This document shows positions 36,403-45,496 of a stretch of DNA of 64,000 nucleotides, in pieces; positions within the stretch are counted from its first letter, which is position 1, and every line of letters starts with the position of its first letter. Both the position numbers and the translations under genes were made by a program. The notes under the pieces are model-generated. The model worked only from the letters and a program-made list of their open reading frames with translations, did no database searches and was not told the DNA's origin. The stretch is from the NCBI GenBank assembly GCA_027491295.1, contig JAIXWK010000003.1, forward strand, positions 372,001-436,000, given 5' to 3'. This DNA is from Microbacteriaceae bacterium (lineage in GTDB: Bacteria > Actinomycetota > Actinomycetes > Actinomycetales > Microbacteriaceae).

Positions 36403-36909
36403 CTACTCTTCCTTGCTAAGTAAGTCTTTTAGGGCTTCGAACCTGGGATCAACCACATTCTCATGCTTGTGTTCAGGCTCTTCGCTCAACCTAAATCCAC
36501 ATTCCACACACAAGCCAAGGCAGTCCTTGTTGCATACGGGTTGGAAAGGAAGACTCAAAACTACTGAATCTATGACTACCTGCTCTAAATCAATGTGTTC
36601 ATTGGTAACAAGCAGCTCGTCATCCGAGGAGTAAGAATAGGCGAAAAGCTCCTGAAAATCCACCTCAATCTTCAGATTCATGTCTTCTAGACACCTCGAG
36701 CACATGGTTTTTGCCTCGGCGAAGATCTCACCTGTCGCCAAAATACCTTCGTGAACTGACTCAAGTCGCAATTCAAGTTCAACTTCAGCGCCTAGGGGAA
36801 TAGCTACAACCTCGGTTCCGATTGGCTCAGCCAATGCGATTTCGAGCTCTAACTCACGCATCAAACCAGGACGCATCATAAGATCGTGAACTGGAACTAG
36901 AAAACTCAC
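36403..36909 (-). CDS. DUF177 family (YceD-like) protein
   Basis: 168 residues. Key features are [22 protein letters not shown] and a second Cys cluster [13 protein letters not shown], the DUF177 pattern seen in the 23S rRNA accumulation protein YceD. It is regularly encoded just before rpmF, as here. GTG start overlapping the coaD stop by 4 nt (GTGA). Confidence 0.88.
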   Translation of the reverse strand: MSFLVPVHDLMMRPGLMRELELEIALAEPIGTEVVAIPLGAEVELELRLESVHEGILATGEIFAEAKTMCSRCLEDMNLKIEVDFQELFAYSYSSDDELLVTNEHIDLEQVVIDSVVLSLPFQPVCNKDCLGLCVECGFRLSEEPEHKHENVVDPRFEALKDLLSKEE

Positions 36910-37388
36910 TTGCTCAACCTTTCAAAAAGCCTTTTGGCAACATCAGCACTTAGGTAACCCGAGACATCTCCTCCGAGGTTTGCAACCTCTTTGACCAGCG
37001 AAGAAGAAACATAGCCATGGCTTGGCTCAGCCGCCATAAACACCGTCTCCAAGTTTGCCAAATCCCTGTTCACCTGGGCCATTGGGAGCTCGTACTCGAT
37101 ATCTCCCGCGGTTCTGAATCCCTTGAGAATGACCTTGGCTCCCAAAGATTTTGCGTGTTGAACCAGTAAGCCCGACTCCAAAGCTGAAACTTCAACGTTT
37201 CCAAGGTGCTGAGTGCTCAGCTTGACCATTTCAAGACGCTCAGCAATTGAGAAAAGCGGTGTCTTGTTTGGGTTGTGAACAATCACCACGTGAAGTTTTG
37301 AGAATACGTCTGCGCCTCTTTCAATCACCGATTGGTGGCCAAGAGTTACCGGATCAAAAGACCCCGGGTAGATCGCAACTGAATTCAC
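36906..37388 (-). CDS. coaD: Pantetheine-phosphate adenylyltransferase CoaD
   Basis: Fourth step of coenzyme A synthesis, adding AMP to phosphopantetheine. The track starts at 37424 within recG, but the GTG at 37388 gives MNSVAIYPGSFDPVTLGHQSVIERG, the family start with the HxGH-like TLGH motif, and 160 residues. FRTAGDIEYELPMAQVNR and MAAEPSHGYVSSSLVKEVA (SSS loop) confirm it. No clear Shine-Dalgarno is visible; coupling to recG 10 nt upstream is likely. Confidence 0.94.
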   Translation of the reverse strand: MNSVAIYPGSFDPVTLGHQSVIERGADVFSKLHVVIVHNPNKTPLFSIAERLEMVKLSTQHLGNVEVSALESGLLVQHAKSLGAKVILKGFRTAGDIEYELPMAQVNRDLANLETVFMAAEPSHGYVSSSLVKEVANLGGDVSGYLSADVAKRLFERLSK

Positions 37389-37398
37389 AAGGTAAAGG

Positions 37399-39522
37399 TT
37401 AGCTGCGCTTGAGCGCTGCCGCATCTGCTAGTTCTAATGCCTTTTGAGTTTCGGCAGGCAATCCGCCATCGATCAAGTCTTGAGCCAGCCCCTTGCACTG
37501 CTGAATAAGCTCGGCGTCCTTGATGACGCGCAAGAGCTTGAGCTGCGACTTTCCGCCAGATTGCAAGTTGCCAAGCACGTCGCCTTCGCCGCGAATTTCA
37601 AGATCCAATTCACTGAGCTTGAAGCCGTCAACAGTCGATGCAACTGCATCGAGTCTTTGCATAGCCAAAGATCCTGACTCACTGGCTGAAACCATTAGAC
37701 AAACGCCCGGGTGAGCACCACGCCCCACTCGACCACGAAGCTGGTGCAGCTGAGAAATGCCAAACCGATCGGCATCCAAGATCACCATTGCTGTGGCATT
37801 AGGGACGTTCACACCAACCTCGATAACCGTGGTGGAAACCAAAACCTGCACTTCACCAGCGGTAAAGGCCTGCATCACCGCAGTTTTTTCCTCAAGCGAT
37901 TGCCTGCCGTGCATAAGCCCAATGGTTAGCCCTGCCAAAGCCGGGTTTAGCTTGAGCGCTTCAACAACCTCGACCGCAGCAGCTGGAGTTGGCCCCTGCT
38001 CGACTTCTTCTTCGGATTCAGTCGGTTCAGAACCTTCTTCAACCAACTCGCCATCGATCCTCGGGCAGACCACAAAGGCCTGGCGACCCGCCTGAACCTC
38101 TTCTGCCACTCGTTGCCAGACTCTTGCTACCAGCGCCGGCTTTGCCAGCTCAACAACGTGAGTCGAGATTGGTTGCCTGCCCTTAGGGAGCTCTGCCAAG
38201 GTCGAAATTTCTAGGTCACCAAAGACCGTTATTGCCATGGTTCTTGGGATTGGAGTGGCGGTCATAGTTAGAACGTGTGGAGCAGTCTTGCCCTTGGCTC
38301 GAAGGGCTTCTCTTTGGCCAACACCAAAGCGATGCTGCTCGTCTACGACGACAAACGAGAGGTCGAAGAACTGAACCTTCTCGCTAATCAAGGCGTGAGT
38401 TCCTATTGCCAAAAGACACTTTCCACTGGCGATATCCAGCATCGCGATCTTGCGTTCAGCAGTAGACATTTGACCGGTGAGTAGGCGCAGTCCCAGGGCT
38501 CTAGACAGTTCGTCTCCGAGCGAATTCTTAATTGCCTCAAAGTGTTGTGATGCCAATACCTCTGTTGGTGCCAGCAGGGCACTCTGCCCACCGGATTGGG
38601 CAACTGTCAGAACCGCACGTAGCGCAACTAGCGTCTTACCGGATCCAACTTCGCCCTGCAAAAGTCTGTGCATGGGGTGGCCGGAGCAAAGGTCACCCTC
38701 AATCTCCCGCCCCACTATCCGCTGACCGTCTGTGAGCTCAAATGGCAATCGTTTATCAAATAGGCCGAGCAGGTCACCCGGGGTTCTAACCGAGGCCTCA
38801 ACTTGATTTCGCTTTGACCTTGACTGCGCTAACTGGATTTGCAAGAGCATTGCCTCGTGAAAACGCAGTGAGTCCCTGGCGGCCTGCCACTCGCCATCAA
38901 CCTTTGGGACGTGGATCTGATGGATAGCTTGTGAGAGGTTGAGGTGCTTGTGTTTTTTCAACAGGCTTGCAGGAAGAACTTCATTTATTTCGCCTATTGC
39001 CGAAAGTGCGAGCTCGACAGACTTTTGGATTTTCCAGGTGCTTAGGGTTCCAGATGCCGGATAGATAGGGATCGGTAGTTCCGCCCAAGCTTTTGCGTCT
39101 GAATCGTCAATCTCCTGTGAGAACAGCTCGTAATCCGGATGAGCAAGTTGCAGCTTGTTTGAAAAGACGCCGATTCGACCGCTGAAGAGTCCGCGGACGC
39201 CCGCGTGAAGTTCTTTCTCTCGCCAGTGCTGATTGAAAAATGCCAAAGTTAGAGTCTTGGAGCCATCAGTAATGACAACTTCGAGGAGGTTCCCAGTTCT
39301 TCCCTTGAGCCGTCTAGAGGATGTGGAAACCACCTCTCCGACCACGGTCACTACCTCGCCAATTGGCAAAGTTGAAATTGGAGTGAGTTCGCCACGTTTT
39401 GAATAACGCCTTGGGTAATGCTCTAAGAGCTCAGCAATAGTCGAGATTCCAAACTGCTTGACGAAAGCCTTAGCCGTTCGATCGCCAAGGATCGAATCCA
39501 GTTTCAAGGTTTCCTTAAGCAA
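37399..39522 (-). CDS. recG: ATP-dependent DNA helicase RecG
   Basis: 707 residues. The N-terminal wedge/OB domain (EVVTVVGEVVSTSSRRLKGRTGNLLEVVITDG) is followed by superfamily 2 helicase motifs: LLQGEVGSGKTLVALRA (I), DEQHRFGVGQREAL (II), TMTATPIPRTMAITVFGDLE (III), and GRVGRGAHPGVCLMV (VI). It regresses stalled forks. Start is TTG at 39522, one base after the preceding stop; a TTG at 39507 with AAGGAA before it is an alternative. In many genomes rsmD is next to recG; here a three-gene cassette intervenes. Confidence 0.95.
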   Translation of the reverse strand: MLKETLKLDSILGDRTAKAFVKQFGISTIAELLEHYPRRYSKRGELTPISTLPIGEVVTVVGEVVSTSSRRLKGRTGNLLEVVITDGSKTLTLAFFNQHWREKELHAGVRGLFSGRIGVFSNKLQLAHPDYELFSQEIDDSDAKAWAELPIPIYPASGTLSTWKIQKSVELALSAIGEINEVLPASLLKKHKHLNLSQAIHQIHVPKVDGEWQAARDSLRFHEAMLLQIQLAQSRSKRNQVEASVRTPGDLLGLFDKRLPFELTDGQRIVGREIEGDLCSGHPMHRLLQGEVGSGKTLVALRAVLTVAQSGGQSALLAPTEVLASQHFEAIKNSLGDELSRALGLRLLTGQMSTAERKIAMLDIASGKCLLAIGTHALISEKVQFFDLSFVVVDEQHRFGVGQREALRAKGKTAPHVLTMTATPIPRTMAITVFGDLEISTLAELPKGRQPISTHVVELAKPALVARVWQRVAEEVQAGRQAFVVCPRIDGELVEEGSEPTESEEEVEQGPTPAAAVEVVEALKLNPALAGLTIGLMHGRQSLEEKTAVMQAFTAGEVQVLVSTTVIEVGVNVPNATAMVILDADRFGISQLHQLRGRVGRGAHPGVCLMVSASESGSLAMQRLDAVASTVDGFKLSELDLEIRGEGDVLGNLQSGGKSQLKLLRVIKDAELIQQCKGLAQDLIDGGLPAETQKALELADAAALKRS

Positions 39523-39523
39523 G

Positions 39524-40375
39524 TTAGTCGGCGAATTCTGGTGAACTTGGACCTGAGGTAGAGGAAAGAGCTGGACGCAAATCCTTCAGTGCCTCAAGAA
39601 GAGTCGAGAGGCTAATCTCGAAACCCGCGTCTGGTACTTCGACTGCAATGCCTAAATTTAAGGCGCTTTCATCGACAACGTTCCTCAAAAAATCTAGGCA
39701 CCAAGCCAGAGAATTTAGGCCTAAAAGATTTATCTGAATGTGCTTGACGAACCCGGTCTCTAGAAGGTCTCTTGCTTCGGAAAACGCCTGAAGTTTATCT
39801 TCAGTGTGATGCGAGAAATGATTTCCCAAGTCTAAACAAAAACCTATTTGGCCAATCGTTCCGTTGCTTCCGTGAGCAAGCGCTAATAATGAATGAACGC
39901 TTGAAAGTCCGTGGTTGTCGAATGAGGCCGGCAAGTTTTCAATCAATAACGAAACGCCTGCATCGAACGCTTGTCGGGCAAGTTCCAAATAGCCGCTTCG
40001 AATGTCGAGTTCGGACATAGGTGAAGTGAGCACTCTCGAACTTGGTGACCCAAGAATTAGAAATTCTGCATCGAGGTTCTTTGCAATCTGAGAGGCGGCA
40101 GCAACTTGGCCTTGCGCGGTAGAAAACCCCGGCTCTGTTATTGCTACGCATGAGTCTGTTCCAAAGAAAAAACCTTGGAGGCCCTTGATGCTAATGTTGC
40201 CGCTTTTCCAGGTTTTGAAAAAACCATCTCCCTCCCCCTCAGCCAAGGGCTTGAGCTGACCATACCTCGAAGGCATCAGGTCAATAAAATCGACTAAGTC
40301 AGTTACTCCTGAATCAATAAACGCGAGATCTTGTTTAGGGCCCCAAAAAGACTGCACGGCACCTAAGTCAATCAA
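39524..40375 (-). CDS. Sugar-isomerase-like TIM-barrel protein
   Basis: 283 residues. The pattern fits the AP endonuclease 2/xylose isomerase-like barrel: VDFIDLMPSRYG, FLILGSPSSRVL, VSLLIENLPASF with a Glu, IGFCLDLGNHFSHH with Asp and His, FVKHIQINLLGLNS and LGIAVEVPDAGF with Glu. These acids and histidines are where the family binds its metal. The substrate is unknown. It overlaps the upstream SDR gene by 8 nt and ends just before recG, so it belongs to a cassette with the next two genes. Confidence 0.65.
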   Translation of the reverse strand: MIDLGAVQSFWGPKQDLAFIDSGVTDLVDFIDLMPSRYGQLKPLAEGEGDGFFKTWKSGNISIKGLQGFFFGTDSCVAITEPGFSTAQGQVAAASQIAKNLDAEFLILGSPSSRVLTSPMSELDIRSGYLELARQAFDAGVSLLIENLPASFDNHGLSSVHSLLALAHGSNGTIGQIGFCLDLGNHFSHHTEDKLQAFSEARDLLETGFVKHIQINLLGLNSLAWCLDFLRNVVDESALNLGIAVEVPDAGFEISLSTLLEALKDLRPALSSTSGPSSPEFAD

Positions 40376-41087
40376 GATAGTCCTCTACGGCAGACAGAGA
40401 ATCCTCAAAACTCACAGCGTATCCACGATTAAAGTACTTACTCCTAACGTCGTAATGGACACTCGGGGCTTGTGGATTCAACTCTACGTTCGCGATTGAT
40501 GCGATTTGGCTGAGAGCTAGGGGTGGCGCTGTCAGATTCACAATGGGACCAAACTTCTCAAAGTCTGGCGAGATGAATTCGTGGAGCTTCCTGAGGGGGA
40601 AGAATTGCATAGTAGTCGTCGGTGAGATTGCCTCTAACCGGTTGTGATGTTTTATGTCGTACACGGCGTTTTTCTTCAAGCCTTCTCCCACCAGCCCGCC
40701 GAGTCTGAAGATTTTCACTTGAGGAAATCTTGAAGTCAAGAATTCTTCCAGCAAACGTCTATGAAATCCATATGGTGAGCCTGAATCAGTGAGATCGGAG
40801 TCCTCGTCAGAGTTATTTGGATTTGCATAGACATCCACAGTACTCATGTGGATAACCTTCTCCAGCGTCATCGAATCCAGTCTTGAGATCAGCATCTTGA
40901 CTTGATCTAAATCAGATTTCGGATCTAAGTTCGCCTTCCATTTTTCCGCCCCTGGGGCTGCAACTACTGCGAGGTCGAAATGGGACTCATCACTTGACGA
41001 TTGGCTCGTTTGCATGACCTCAAAAGTGACCCTAGTGGCGATGGACTTGCCAACCAGTCCACCAGCTCCAATCAATACCTTTCTCAT
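40368..41087 (-). CDS. NAD-dependent epimerase/dehydratase-like SDR
   Basis: 239 residues. N-terminal MRKVLIGAGGLVGKSIAT is a Gly-rich dinucleotide motif, followed by DLAVVAAPGAEKW, KVIHMSTVDVYANPN, SPYGFHRRLLEEFL (a YxxxR variant where extended SDRs have YxxxK) and VKIFRLGGLVGEG. It is short for an extended SDR (usually about 310) and has an altered catalytic Lys, so activity is uncertain. It overlaps both neighbours in the cassette, by 8 nt and 4 nt. Confidence 0.7.
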   Translation of the reverse strand: MRKVLIGAGGLVGKSIATRVTFEVMQTSQSSSDESHFDLAVVAAPGAEKWKANLDPKSDLDQVKMLISRLDSMTLEKVIHMSTVDVYANPNNSDEDSDLTDSGSPYGFHRRLLEEFLTSRFPQVKIFRLGGLVGEGLKKNAVYDIKHHNRLEAISPTTTMQFFPLRKLHEFISPDFEKFGPIVNLTAPPLALSQIASIANVELNPQAPSVHYDVRSKYFNRGYAVSFEDSLSAVEDYLD

Positions 41088-42109
41088 TGGTGCTGGAACT
41101 CCTTGATAATTTTTTCAATTTCTTTTTGGGCTGAAAAAATAGCATCGATTTTGCCCGCTCTGATAGCCGCTAGGTTGCCTTCGCGATGAACAAAAACACT
41201 ACGGTCGGAACTAGATTGTGAGGTCTTGATTTTCTTGGCAATGAATCGTGGTTTTATGCTTGAGCAACTAGAAGCCAGCGAGGGGATGGTTTCGAGAACA
41301 TGTCGTGCCATCTCATCAAGCCTCGTGCGAATAAGCCTCTCATCGGGTTCCGCTAGAAAGGCGTCGATCTCTGACTCATCCTCGGATTGTGCCAAAACGC
41401 TGAATTCAACATGCGAGAGGCTCATGAGCCCGTGGGTTTCGGTCGGATAGATTGACCAAAATGGACCATCAACAAGGGTCATAGCCCCGAATCCGAGATC
41501 CTGATCTAGGGTGAATTCGGCAATTAGAGTTGCTTCAAATAATGCATCGGGCAGCTTTGTTAGGCGGGATGAGTAAGTTGCATCCACAACAAGATCGAAG
41601 TCGTTTCTTAGCAATTCGAGATCTCTCGACTCGAGCGCTTCCCCAAAATCCACTTGCCCGTCTAGAAAATCACTGAAATGTCGTCGAGCGCGAGAGGGTA
41701 GAACAAGCCTCTCCTCGCTGAGAAGAAAACCTTCCATTCCAAGTATCGGTTCAAACTCGTGATTGCCTATTTCTTGGAACGGAATTCCGCTGCCATCGAG
41801 AATTATTTTGGCAGTTTCAAAATCGATGATGGATCTCGCGCTTGGCACAGCATAGATGTTTCTTTCAATTGAGGAAGACAGCTCAGGGTACTCAGACTTA
41901 AATTTTTGAAAGCCCTGCAACGACTGCCTTCGCGTTTCAGCGCTTCGAAGGTAGTGAAAACCAAGGTGCAGCCGCAATTGATTTTTATCTCCTGCCCCTG
42001 ATAACAGGGCTTGCGATGCTTCCTTAATCCTGACGTCGTGACCGTCATTCAAGAGTGTTGAGGCTATGTGACAGCCGTACCAACCACCACCCACTACAAG
42101 TATCCTCAT
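41084..42109 (-). CDS. FAD-dependent oxidoreductase, DAO-like
   Basis: The track starts at 42151, but MRILVVGGGWYGCHIASTLLNDGHDVRIKEAS begins at the ATG at 42109, giving 341 residues. GGGWYGCHIA with the downstream Glu is the FAD-binding GxGxxG motif. GAGDKNQLRLHLGFHYLRSAETRRQ is close to the FAD-contact region of D-amino-acid/glycerol-type oxidases. A C-terminal block (FVHREGNLAAIRAGKIDAIFSAQKEIE) completes the fold. The substrate is unknown. It leads the three-gene cassette and overlaps the SDR gene by 4 nt. Confidence 0.72.
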   Translation of the reverse strand: MRILVVGGGWYGCHIASTLLNDGHDVRIKEASQALLSGAGDKNQLRLHLGFHYLRSAETRRQSLQGFQKFKSEYPELSSSIERNIYAVPSARSIIDFETAKIILDGSGIPFQEIGNHEFEPILGMEGFLLSEERLVLPSRARRHFSDFLDGQVDFGEALESRDLELLRNDFDLVVDATYSSRLTKLPDALFEATLIAEFTLDQDLGFGAMTLVDGPFWSIYPTETHGLMSLSHVEFSVLAQSEDESEIDAFLAEPDERLIRTRLDEMARHVLETIPSLASSCSSIKPRFIAKKIKTSQSSSDRSVFVHREGNLAAIRAGKIDAIFSAQKEIEKIIKEFQHQ

Positions 42110-42175
42110 GGTGAACGCTTTCTCAATAAAGTAACGACTTGACCCTATCAACCGACCAGGACGCCAGGAGCTCGA

Positions 42176-42742
42176 TTGTCAAGAATCATTGCCGGAACCA
42201 TAGGGTCCTTGCAGCTCAAGCCCGCTGCAAAGGCAACCCGCCCAACCTCGGACCGAGTAAAAGAGAGCTTGTTCGCCAAGCTCGATTCGATGGGCGTAAT
42301 CGAAGGTGCAAAGGTTCTAGATCTATTCGCTGGTACCGGCGCTTTAGGGCTTGAGTCGGCTTCTAGAGGCGCAGCCTCTGTCGAACTGGTTGAGCGCGAT
42401 CGCAATGCATTTGGCTTACTTGAGCAGAATGTGAAAAGCAGCCTTAGCTCCTTTGAAAAGCAGGGAATCTCGACAAAGATTCAAGCCCACAACCTAGACG
42501 CGCAGCGCTACCTAAAGTCTGCATTCGCAGGCTTTGACCTTGTCTTTATTGACCCGCCCTACGACTTTCCCAATGCAGAGCTGGAGCAGCTCCTGCCAGC
42601 GGTCGCTGGCCTTTTGAGCGATGTGGGGCTTGTGGTCGTGGAGAGATCTAGTCGTAGCGAACAGCTTGAAATTGATGTTCTGGAGCTGCAAAGTTCAAAA
42701 ACCTACGGCGACACCGCAGTTTGGATTTACGAAAAACCTTAG
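42176..42742 (+). CDS. rsmD: 16S rRNA (guanine966-N2)-methyltransferase RsmD
   Basis: 188 residues. MSRIIAGTIGSLQLKPAAKATRPTSDRVKESLFAKL, then VLDLFAGTGALGLESASRGA (SAM site) and LVFIDPPYDFP (DPPY catalytic motif) are diagnostic. It starts at TTG with AGGAG 5 nt upstream (42166-42170). It points away from recG and coaD, its frequent operon partners, across the inserted cassette. Its stop shares TTAG with the gltA stop. Confidence 0.93.
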   Translation: MSRIIAGTIGSLQLKPAAKATRPTSDRVKESLFAKLDSMGVIEGAKVLDLFAGTGALGLESASRGAASVELVERDRNAFGLLEQNVKSSLSSFEKQGISTKIQAHNLDAQRYLKSAFAGFDLVFIDPPYDFPNAELEQLLPAVAGLLSDVGLVVVERSSRSEQLEIDVLELQSSKTYGDTAVWIYEKP

Positions 42743-44013
42743 ATTGAGCGCTCGGTGTGGCCGGTGTAGACCTGCTGTGGGCGACCGATTCTTGTGGTGG
42801 TATCTGCGTTCTGCTCGCGCCAGTGTGCAATCCAACCTGGCAGGCGTCCAACCGCAAACAATGGTGTGAACATCCTCGATGGGAAGCCCATCGCCTTGTA
42901 GATGACACCGGTGTAGAAGTCAACGTTTGGGTATAGCTTGCGCTCAACAAAGTAAGAATCAGCCAGAGCTGCAGCCTCAAGTTCTTTTGCGATATCCAGT
43001 AGCGGGTCAGAGACGCCTAGTTCTCGAAGAACCTCGTCAGCGTGAGACTTCACGATGGTTGCTCTTGGGTCGAAGGATTTATAGACGCGGTGACCGAAGC
43101 CCATAAGACGAATGCCGTCTTCTTTGTTCTTGACTCTCTCAACATACTTCTGAACCGAGTCACCGGATTCGTGAATAAAGGTGAGCATATCCAAAACAGC
43201 TTCGTTAGCACCACCGTGAAGCGGGCCTGACAAGGCGTTGATTCCGGAGGAGATAGAAGCAAACAAGTTTGCGTGCGAAGAGCCAACAAGTCTCACGGTT
43301 GAGGTGCTGCAGTTCTGCTCGTGATCTGCGTGCAACAACAGCAAAGTGTCTAGGGCTTTAGTCAAAACAGGGTTTGCAGACCACTCTTCGCCCTTGTGAC
43401 CAAAGGTCATACGTAGGAAGTTCTCCACCAATGACAGCGACTTGTCCGGTTCAACAAAACTCTCCCCCACCAGTGACTTATAGGTGTAGGCGGTAATCAC
43501 TGGAAGCTTGGCCAAAAGTCTTATCGTCGAAAGATCGACCTGCTCTGGGTCTCTAGCGTCAGTTGAGTCGTTGTAGAAGGTTGAAAGCACAGAAACCGCT
43601 GAGGACAGGATTGCCATCGGGTGAGCTGAATGCTCAAAAGCTTCGAAAAAGCGAACCATGTTTGGGTGAATCATCGAGCGCTCGCGCAGCTTTTCGTCGA
43701 AAGCTTCTAGCTCACTCGCAGTTGGTAGCTCGCCGTAAATCAATAGGTAGGCAACATCCAGGAAGCTCTTCTTCTCCGCAAGCTGCTCAATTGGGTAGCC
43801 GCGGTGGCGAAGAATGCCCTGGTCGCCGTCGATGAAGGTGATTGCGCTCTTGGTAGAGGAGGTGTTTACGAAACCCTGGTCATAAGAACTTAGCCCGGTT
43901 GTGGCAATGAGCTTTGAGATATCAATTCCGCCAGGACCCTCGGTCGCTTCAATTACAGAAAGTTCTGCCTCGTGGGCACCGTATCGAAGGGACACCTTCT
44001 CGTTAGAAGTCAA
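42739..44013 (-). CDS. gltA: Citrate synthase
   Basis: 424 residues, type II length. Motifs are SSHANLFASISSGINALSGPLHGGANEAVL with an active-site His, GFGHRVYKSFDPRA with His, and LYPNVDFYTGVIYKAMG with Asp. It condenses acetyl-CoA and oxaloacetate, entry to the TCA cycle. The start is TTG with AAAGGAG 7 nt upstream. A TAGGCT hexamer formed by the dapC stop region is a possible -10. Confidence 0.96.
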   Translation of the reverse strand: MTSNEKVSLRYGAHEAELSVIEATEGPGGIDISKLIATTGLSSYDQGFVNTSSTKSAITFIDGDQGILRHRGYPIEQLAEKKSFLDVAYLLIYGELPTASELEAFDEKLRERSMIHPNMVRFFEAFEHSAHPMAILSSAVSVLSTFYNDSTDARDPEQVDLSTIRLLAKLPVITAYTYKSLVGESFVEPDKSLSLVENFLRMTFGHKGEEWSANPVLTKALDTLLLLHADHEQNCSTSTVRLVGSSHANLFASISSGINALSGPLHGGANEAVLDMLTFIHESGDSVQKYVERVKNKEDGIRLMGFGHRVYKSFDPRATIVKSHADEVLRELGVSDPLLDIAKELEAAALADSYFVERKLYPNVDFYTGVIYKAMGFPSRMFTPLFAVGRLPGWIAHWREQNADTTTRIGRPQQVYTGHTERSI

Positions 44014-44046
44014 ACGCTAGCTCCTTTGTGAGGGTTGGCTTTGCCC

Positions 44047-45153
44047 CTAGCCTAGAGCATTTTTGAGGCGGTTTGCAGCCTCAAAAACCTCTTGGTCAGT
44101 CGCAGTAATCGAGAAACGAACAAAGTTTTTGCCGGCCTCTCCATAAAACTCTCCAGGCACAGCCACAATGCCCAATTGAGCAAGTTCGGCGATGGTTTCC
44201 CAGCAATCTTGGCCCTTGGTTACCCACAAGTACAATCCAGCCTCTGAATCTTGAACCTCAAAGCCGTATGCCACAAGCGCTGGCAGCAAAACATCTCTGC
44301 GCTTACGGTAGATCTCCTTTTGCACAGCAACGTGCGACTCGTCGCCCAAGGCAGCAACCATGGCCTTCTGGACCGGCATCGGGACCATCATTCCGGAGTG
44401 CATTCGAAGGTTCACTAGGCCTTTGATTAATCGCTCATCACCGGCCGCAAAGGCAGCACGGTAGCCAGCAAGGTTTGACTGCTTGCTCAGTGAGTAAATA
44501 GAAAGAACATCGGTTAGGTCGCCACCGGTGACCTCAGGATCGAGCATGCATGGGACGTATTCATCCCATGGCGCATTCCAGCCCATCTCGGCGTAACACT
44601 CGTCGTTGACTATTACCGCTCCAAGTTCTCGAGCCCTAGCCAATGCTCGCTTGAGAAACTCAACTGAGTGCACTGAACCATTTGGGTTTCCTGGGCTGTT
44701 TAGCCAAATCAGCTTGGTGTTTACAGGCCATTCGGTTGGCTCATCACTAACAAAGATTTCAGCTCCAGCGAATGCTGCCCCAACTGCATATGCGGTGTAA
44801 GCAAAGCGAGGCTGAACAACGACGTCTCCAGCACCAATGCCGAGCATGATCGGTAGCCAGGAGATGAATTCTTTCGAGCCGATTGTGAGGAGCACTTGGT
44901 CAGGGGTGAGCCCCGGTGACTTTCTGCGCCTTGCATACCATTCGCAAACAGCTGCGCGCGCTGAAACCTCACCCCAGGTTGTTGGGTATCCCGGGGAGTC
45001 AGATGCAGCATCGAGAGCAGCTTGGATTACCTGTGGTGTTGGGTCAATAGGGTTGCCGACAGAAAGATCTATGGCGCCTTGAGGATTCTTAGCCGCAATC
45101 TCTCGGTATGGCTTGAGTTTTTGCCAAGGGTACTCCGGCAAACCTTGAAACAC
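44047..45153 (-). CDS. dapC: Succinyldiaminopimelate transaminase DapC
   Basis: 368-residue class I PLP aminotransferase. GLPEYPWQKLKPYREIAAKNPQGAIDLSVGNPIDPTP is the actinobacterial DapC N-terminus, WLNSPGNPNGSV is the substrate/PLP loop, and SLSKQSNLAGYRAAF carries the PLP lysine. It makes LL-diaminopimelate precursor for lysine and peptidoglycan. GTG start overlapping the fdxA stop by one base (TAGTG); fdxA-dapC is a common actinobacterial pair. Confidence 0.9.
   Translation of the reverse strand: MFQGLPEYPWQKLKPYREIAAKNPQGAIDLSVGNPIDPTPQVIQAALDAASDSPGYPTTWGEVSARAAVCEWYARRRKSPGLTPDQVLLTIGSKEFISWLPIMLGIGAGDVVVQPRFAYTAYAVGAAFAGAEIFVSDEPTEWPVNTKLIWLNSPGNPNGSVHSVEFLKRALARARELGAVIVNDECYAEMGWNAPWDEYVPCMLDPEVTGGDLTDVLSIYSLSKQSNLAGYRAAFAAGDERLIKGLVNLRMHSGMMVPMPVQKAMVAALGDESHVAVQKEIYRKRRDVLLPALVAYGFEVQDSEAGLYLWVTKGQDCWETIAELAQLGIVAVPGEFYGEAGKNFVRFSITATDQEVFEAANRLKNALG
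44049..44054 (-). promoter_or_regulatory. Candidate -10 box for gltA
   Basis: Minus-strand TAGGCT at the very end of dapC, giving a leader of about 28 nt with the AAAGGAG site. No strong -35 is visible. Confidence 0.3.
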
Positions 45154-45473
45154 TATTCGCCCTGTGGTGGCAGTGCCGATATCAGCGGGTGGTCTCCAGG
45201 GACTGGTCCAACTTTGGCAGCCCCTCCTGGAGACCCAATCTCAGAGAAGAAGTCAACGTTTGCCTTGTAGTACTCGCTCCACTCACTAGGAAGATCGTCT
45301 TCGTAATAGATCGCCTCAACTGGGCAAACAGGCTCACACGCTCCGCAGTCCACACACTCATCCGGGTGGATGTAAAGCATGCGGTCACCCTCATAGATGC
45401 AGTCGACGGGACACTCATCGATGCAAGCCTTGTCTTTAACATCGACGCACGGAAGGGCAATTACATAAGTCAC
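45153..45473 (-). CDS. fdxA: 7Fe-type ferredoxin FdxA
   Basis: 106 residues. Cysteines in CVDVKDKACIDECPVDCIYEG supply a 3Fe-4S-type site and CVDCGACEPVCPVEAIY a 4Fe-4S site. HPDECVDCG and PSEWSEYYKANVDFF are typical of actinobacterial FdxA. It is a soluble electron carrier. GTG start with no usable Shine-Dalgarno; TACACT lies six bases upstream, so the transcript is probably leaderless. Confidence 0.93.
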   Translation of the reverse strand: MTYVIALPCVDVKDKACIDECPVDCIYEGDRMLYIHPDECVDCGACEPVCPVEAIYYEDDLPSEWSEYYKANVDFFSEIGSPGGAAKVGPVPGDHPLISALPPQGE

Positions 45474-45478
45474 TTCTC

Positions 45479-45485
45479 TAGTGTA
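45479..45485. promoter_or_regulatory. Overlapping divergent -10 candidates, fdxA and orphan gene
   Basis: The 23-nt spacer contains CTAGTGTAG. It reads TACACT on the minus strand, six bases before the fdxA GTG, and TAGTGT on the plus strand, 12 bases before the orphan gene's start. -35 elements would lie within the opposing genes, and I see no good matches. Confidence 0.3.
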
Positions 45486-45496
45486 GCTTCTGCATT

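Noticed and set aside
44060-44087. Ten-base inverted repeat TTTTTGAGGC / GCCTCAAAAA at the end of dapC
   Set aside because: Lies within the dapC coding end, and neither strand has a U-tract after the stem, so I do not call it a terminator.
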